From a bacterium (GTDB lineage Bacteria; Armatimonadota; Zipacnadia; Zipacnadales; Zipacnadaceae), in assembly GCA_030603495.1 (NCBI GenBank), contig JAUVXR010000008.1:18591-82590 (forward strand): a DNA stretch of 64,000 nucleotides, in the 5' to 3' direction. Below are positions 62,257 through 64,000 of this stretch, piece by piece. A program made the translations under genes and the position numbers. The notes under the pieces are model-generated. The model made no database searches and was not told the DNA's origin. It was given only the letters and a program-made list of their open reading frames with translations. Every line of letters starts with the position of its first letter. Positions within the stretch are counted from its first letter, which is position 1.

Positions 62257-62838
62257 GTGATAAAATTGACTGATGAATACGATGAGCTCGATCTCGACCT
62301 GGGTGGCCCCCCGCCCGCACGCCCTGCCCACGCCAGGCGAGTGGGGATGTATGCGTTCCTGGCCTTTGTTCTGGCCGTTGCCTGCGCCTTCTTGGTCTGG
62401 GAGCGCAACGAGACTGCGGCTACTACTAAGCAGATGCAGAAGCGACTGCAAGTCCTGCAAGATCGATGGGACAAGATCCAGGCCAGGCAAGAGGGGGTCG
62501 GTGATGCCCTGGTCAACTTGTCCGACCACGCCGTTGCCGAAGCCGAGCTTCACCATAGCCTAGGCAAGCGCAAGCAGGCGCTGGCTGATATTGACCGGGC
62601 TATGCACCTGTTCGAACTGGCCGAAAAGATGGGCAAGTGTGGCTGTGGGGACACCCTCGGCGCACAAGTTAAGAGGAAGATGAAGGCCGTGATAGAGACC
62701 TTACAGCCGACTGAAGAAGAACTGCCCCGCCTGGCGGCCCTACTAGATGCAGAGGAGGGCGAGACCGAGCCGGCCTCCGATGAGGAGGCCGAAGACGAAG
62801 CGCTGCCGCAGGCCGCCGAACCAACCGGGGAGCCATGA
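62257..62838 (+). CDS. Membrane-anchored coiled-coil protein, unrecognised
   Basis: A protein of about 190 residues. A short acidic head (DEYDELDLDLGG) is followed by a membrane helix at about residues 30-48 (MYAFLAFVLAVACAFLVW), a helical coiled-coil region (TKQMQKRLQVLQDRWDKI), a mid-region with KCGCGDTLG and an acidic C-terminus (EEGETEPASDEEAEDEAL). The start is doubtful: AAGGAGG ends at 62254, so GTG 62257 is too close and TTG 62266 rather far, while an in-frame ATA at 62260 has ideal spacing. No function is recognised. It is on the same strand as the Usp gene, 93 bases downstream. Confidence 0.65.
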   Translation: MIKLTDEYDELDLDLGGPPPARPAHARRVGMYAFLAFVLAVACAFLVWERNETAATTKQMQKRLQVLQDRWDKIQARQEGVGDALVNLSDHAVAEAELHHSLGKRKQALADIDRAMHLFELAEKMGKCGCGDTLGAQVKRKMKAVIETLQPTEEELPRLAALLDAEEGETEPASDEEAEDEALPQAAEPTGEP

Positions 62839-62967
62839 TGGGCGAGGTGTGGGCACTGTCGCCAGCCAGCGAACAAGCTGCGTATTCGTCTGGCGTAAGT
62901 CTGGCTACCACATACCGAACAAGTATCCGCCGCAAATGCCCGCCGCGCAGACACTAGGTCCAGCTAT

Positions 62968-62996
62968 TTGACTGAGATGGGAAAATATGATATACT
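62968..62996 (+). promoter_or_regulatory. Strong sigma-70 promoter of the SLH-porin gene
   Basis: TTGACT (62968-62973) and TATACT (62991-62996) are 17 bases apart. The predicted start near 63003 makes a leader of about 280 bases before the porin ATG. Confidence 0.8.
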
Positions 62997-63002
62997 CCTT
63001 AA

Positions 63003-63282
63003 GATCGCCGCGGCATAATGTGCTGTTCGGCGATCCTCTGAGCACTCAATCGCATTGCCTGTCCAAACTGGCCAGGAAGGGAGGGTACCTCAAGGCCTGA
63101 CCGGTAGTTGGTCAGCGGTTGAGAAGCCAAGCGAGCTGTATGTGACAAGGGCAATGACGCGAGGAAACATAGGACACTCACCGGATCGCCCTGATGGGAG
63201 CTTACGCTTGCTTGGGTGAAGTGAAGACGTATTATCATCACTTCCTTAAGAGTCTTCATAATATGAAGGGAGGATAAGATAA
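63003..63282 (+). promoter_or_regulatory. Long structured 5' leader of the SLH-porin mRNA
   Basis: Three hairpins are visible: GATCGCCG (63003-63010) with CGGCGATC (63028-63035), immediately at the predicted 5' end; CTCAA and CTGACC (63090-63103) with GGTCAG and TTGAG (63111-63124); and CTTCAT(AAT)ATGAAG (63254-63268) just before the AGGGAGG Shine-Dalgarno. The first would protect the 5' end of an abundant mRNA; the last could mask ribosome binding. No riboswitch consensus was recognised and no ORF fits. Confidence 0.5.
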
Positions 63283-64000
63283 ATGATCAAGCACAGAGTA
63301 CTGTTGTGTTTAGTTGTTGTGGTGTTCGCAGCCCCAGCTTTTGCAGGGGCTGACGCGACCGGGACCGTCCCCCCCGATCACTGGGCCTACGACGCTGTCA
63401 AGGAGCTGGTGGACGCGGGGATCCTGGTCGGTTATCCCGACGGGACCATTCGTGGTAATGAGTTCTTGACTCGTTACGAGTTCGCGATGGCCATCAGCCG
63501 CCTGATGGATGCCATCGAAACGACGGGTATCGCTGGTCCCCAGGGCCCCGCCGGCCCGCAAGGTGCCGCTGGCCCAGCAGGTTCGGCTGGTGGCCAGGGT
63601 CTGGCATCGGCAGCACCACCTGCTACAGTGGTCGCAGCCGCACCCGCAGGTGCCACCGCGGCAGCTCCTGCTGCCAGCGGCAATTGGGCCGACCGGATCT
63701 CGATTGACGGGTACTTGCAGTTCCGCTACGAGGACCGGGATATGGGTCGTTCTTCCGGTGTGAGCGCTGCGGGCAGTGGCAGAGATGGCCAGTATGACGG
63801 CTTTTATCTGCCCCGGTTGTATGTCAGCCTGCGGGCCAATGTCAACGAGCGAACCAATGCCGTAATGACCTGGGCAAGTCTGGGCGACACGTCCTCTGAC
63901 TGGACGGACATCTACGTGGACTACGCTCCCAGCGACGACTGGGCGATTCGCATCGGCCAGGCGCCGAACCGGTTTGGGCTGGAGTGCGCGCAAAGCTCGT
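63283..64000 (+). CDS. SLH-domain outer-membrane porin (partial, runs off the window)
   Basis: ATG 63283 has AGGGAGG nine bases upstream. A signal peptide (HRVLLCLVVVVFAAPAFA) is followed by one S-layer homology domain (VPPDHWAYDAVKELVDAGILVGYPDG cut to DHWAYDAVKELV and GYPDGTIRGNEFLTRYEFA), which binds pyruvylated or polyamine-modified peptidoglycan. A short collagen-like stretch, GPQGPAGPQGAAGPAG, and an Ala/Pro linker follow, then barrel strands (ISIDGYLQFRYEDRD, FYLPRLYVSLRAN, IRIGQAPNRFGLE). This is the OmpM/SlpM arrangement of diderm Terrabacteria, tethering the outer membrane to the wall. The 239 residues seen are in one frame; the end is missing. Confidence 0.88.
   Translation, partial: MIKHRVLLCLVVVVFAAPAFAGADATGTVPPDHWAYDAVKELVDAGILVGYPDGTIRGNEFLTRYEFAMAISRLMDAIETTGIAGPQGPAGPQGAAGPAGSAGGQGLASAAPPATVVAAAPAGATAAAPAASGNWADRISIDGYLQFRYEDRDMGRSSGVSAAGSGRDGQYDGFYLPRLYVSLRANVNERTNAVMTWASLGDTSSDWTDIYVDYAPSDDWAIRIGQAPNRFGLECAQSS

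Noticed and set aside
1..64000. tRNA, rRNA, CRISPR arrays, prophage or intact IS elements
   Set aside because: Looked for in the intergenic regions on both strands; none could be supported by eye, though a tRNA scan was not possible.

Overview
This is a 64 kb chromosomal window of about 60% G+C from an uncultivated-looking anaerobic or facultative bacterium. Three things suggest a diderm member of the Terrabacteria, of the Armatimonadota type (inference, not proven). First, it has Firmicutes/Cyanobacteria-like genes: the yggS-sepF-proC-yggT cluster, a SigH-family sigma factor, yvcK and DUF951. Second, it also has outer-membrane proteins: an SLH-domain porin with a signal peptide and a large secreted beta-rich protein ending in Phe. 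Third, several genes have an archaeal flavour: a single-domain NrpR-type nitrogen regulator and a GMP synthase without its amidotransferase domain. Good sigma-70 style promoters (TTGAC-N17-TATAAT type) can be read directly in several intergenic regions. No tRNA, rRNA, CRISPR array, intact insertion sequence or prophage was seen.

Layout. 1-6.4 kb: end of ribF, then a minus-strand housekeeping block (ccdA, yggU, CPBP protease, yggT, proC, sepF, yggS, a zinc-ribbon protein). 6.6-11.7 kb: a CHASE2/GAF/PAS histidine kinase, DUF951 and two PfkB sugar kinases. 12.1-33.4 kb: the centrepiece, a group-4 (Hyf/Hyc-type) membrane [NiFe]-hydrogenase locus. It starts after a structured leader with a molybdopterin-oxidoreductase-like protein that has lost the Mo-ligand Cys/Sec. 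This is followed by sulfhydrogenase-like HydB and HydG electron-input subunits, a His-rich metal transporter, a lone receiver protein, the maturation protease, three antiporter-like membrane subunits, HyfC and HyfE, and the HyfG/H/I catalytic core. The complete set hypA, hypB, hypF, hypC, hypD and hypE comes next. 33.4-34.5 kb: decayed DNA (a RuBisCO-N-domain-like ORF with a frameshift and the tail of an IS630-type transposase). 34.5-45.1 kb: glyS/glyQ, sigH, a Gfo/Idh oxidoreductase, DUF1844, and tsaE-tsaB-rimI...tsaD, interrupted by an inverted membrane beta-propeller gene. 45.4-51.8 kb: a candidate structured RNA, a CHASE2 adenylate cyclase, a FecR-domain protein and a large outer-membrane-like protein. 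52-56.4 kb: gdhA, hisF, guaA-B and nrpR. 56.4-61.2 kb: the yvcK-gap-pgk-tpiA operon, preceded by a promoter and an apparent terminator/antiterminator. 61.3-64 kb: a tandem Usp protein, a membrane coiled-coil protein and an SLH-porin with a long structured leader.

How it works together (inference). The hydrogenase locus looks self-contained: nickel transport, cofactor assembly (HypA-F), endoproteolytic maturation, a proton/sodium-pumping membrane arm, and a flavin/Fe-S module able to exchange electrons with NAD(P)H. The inactive-looking formate-dehydrogenase homologue suggests a bridge or scaffold between the NAD(P)H module and the membrane hydrogenase rather than a working formate hydrogenlyase. 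This is the strongest candidate in the window for an undescribed system. The glycolytic attenuator, the two candidate leader RNAs and the RuBisCO-like fragment are secondary leads.
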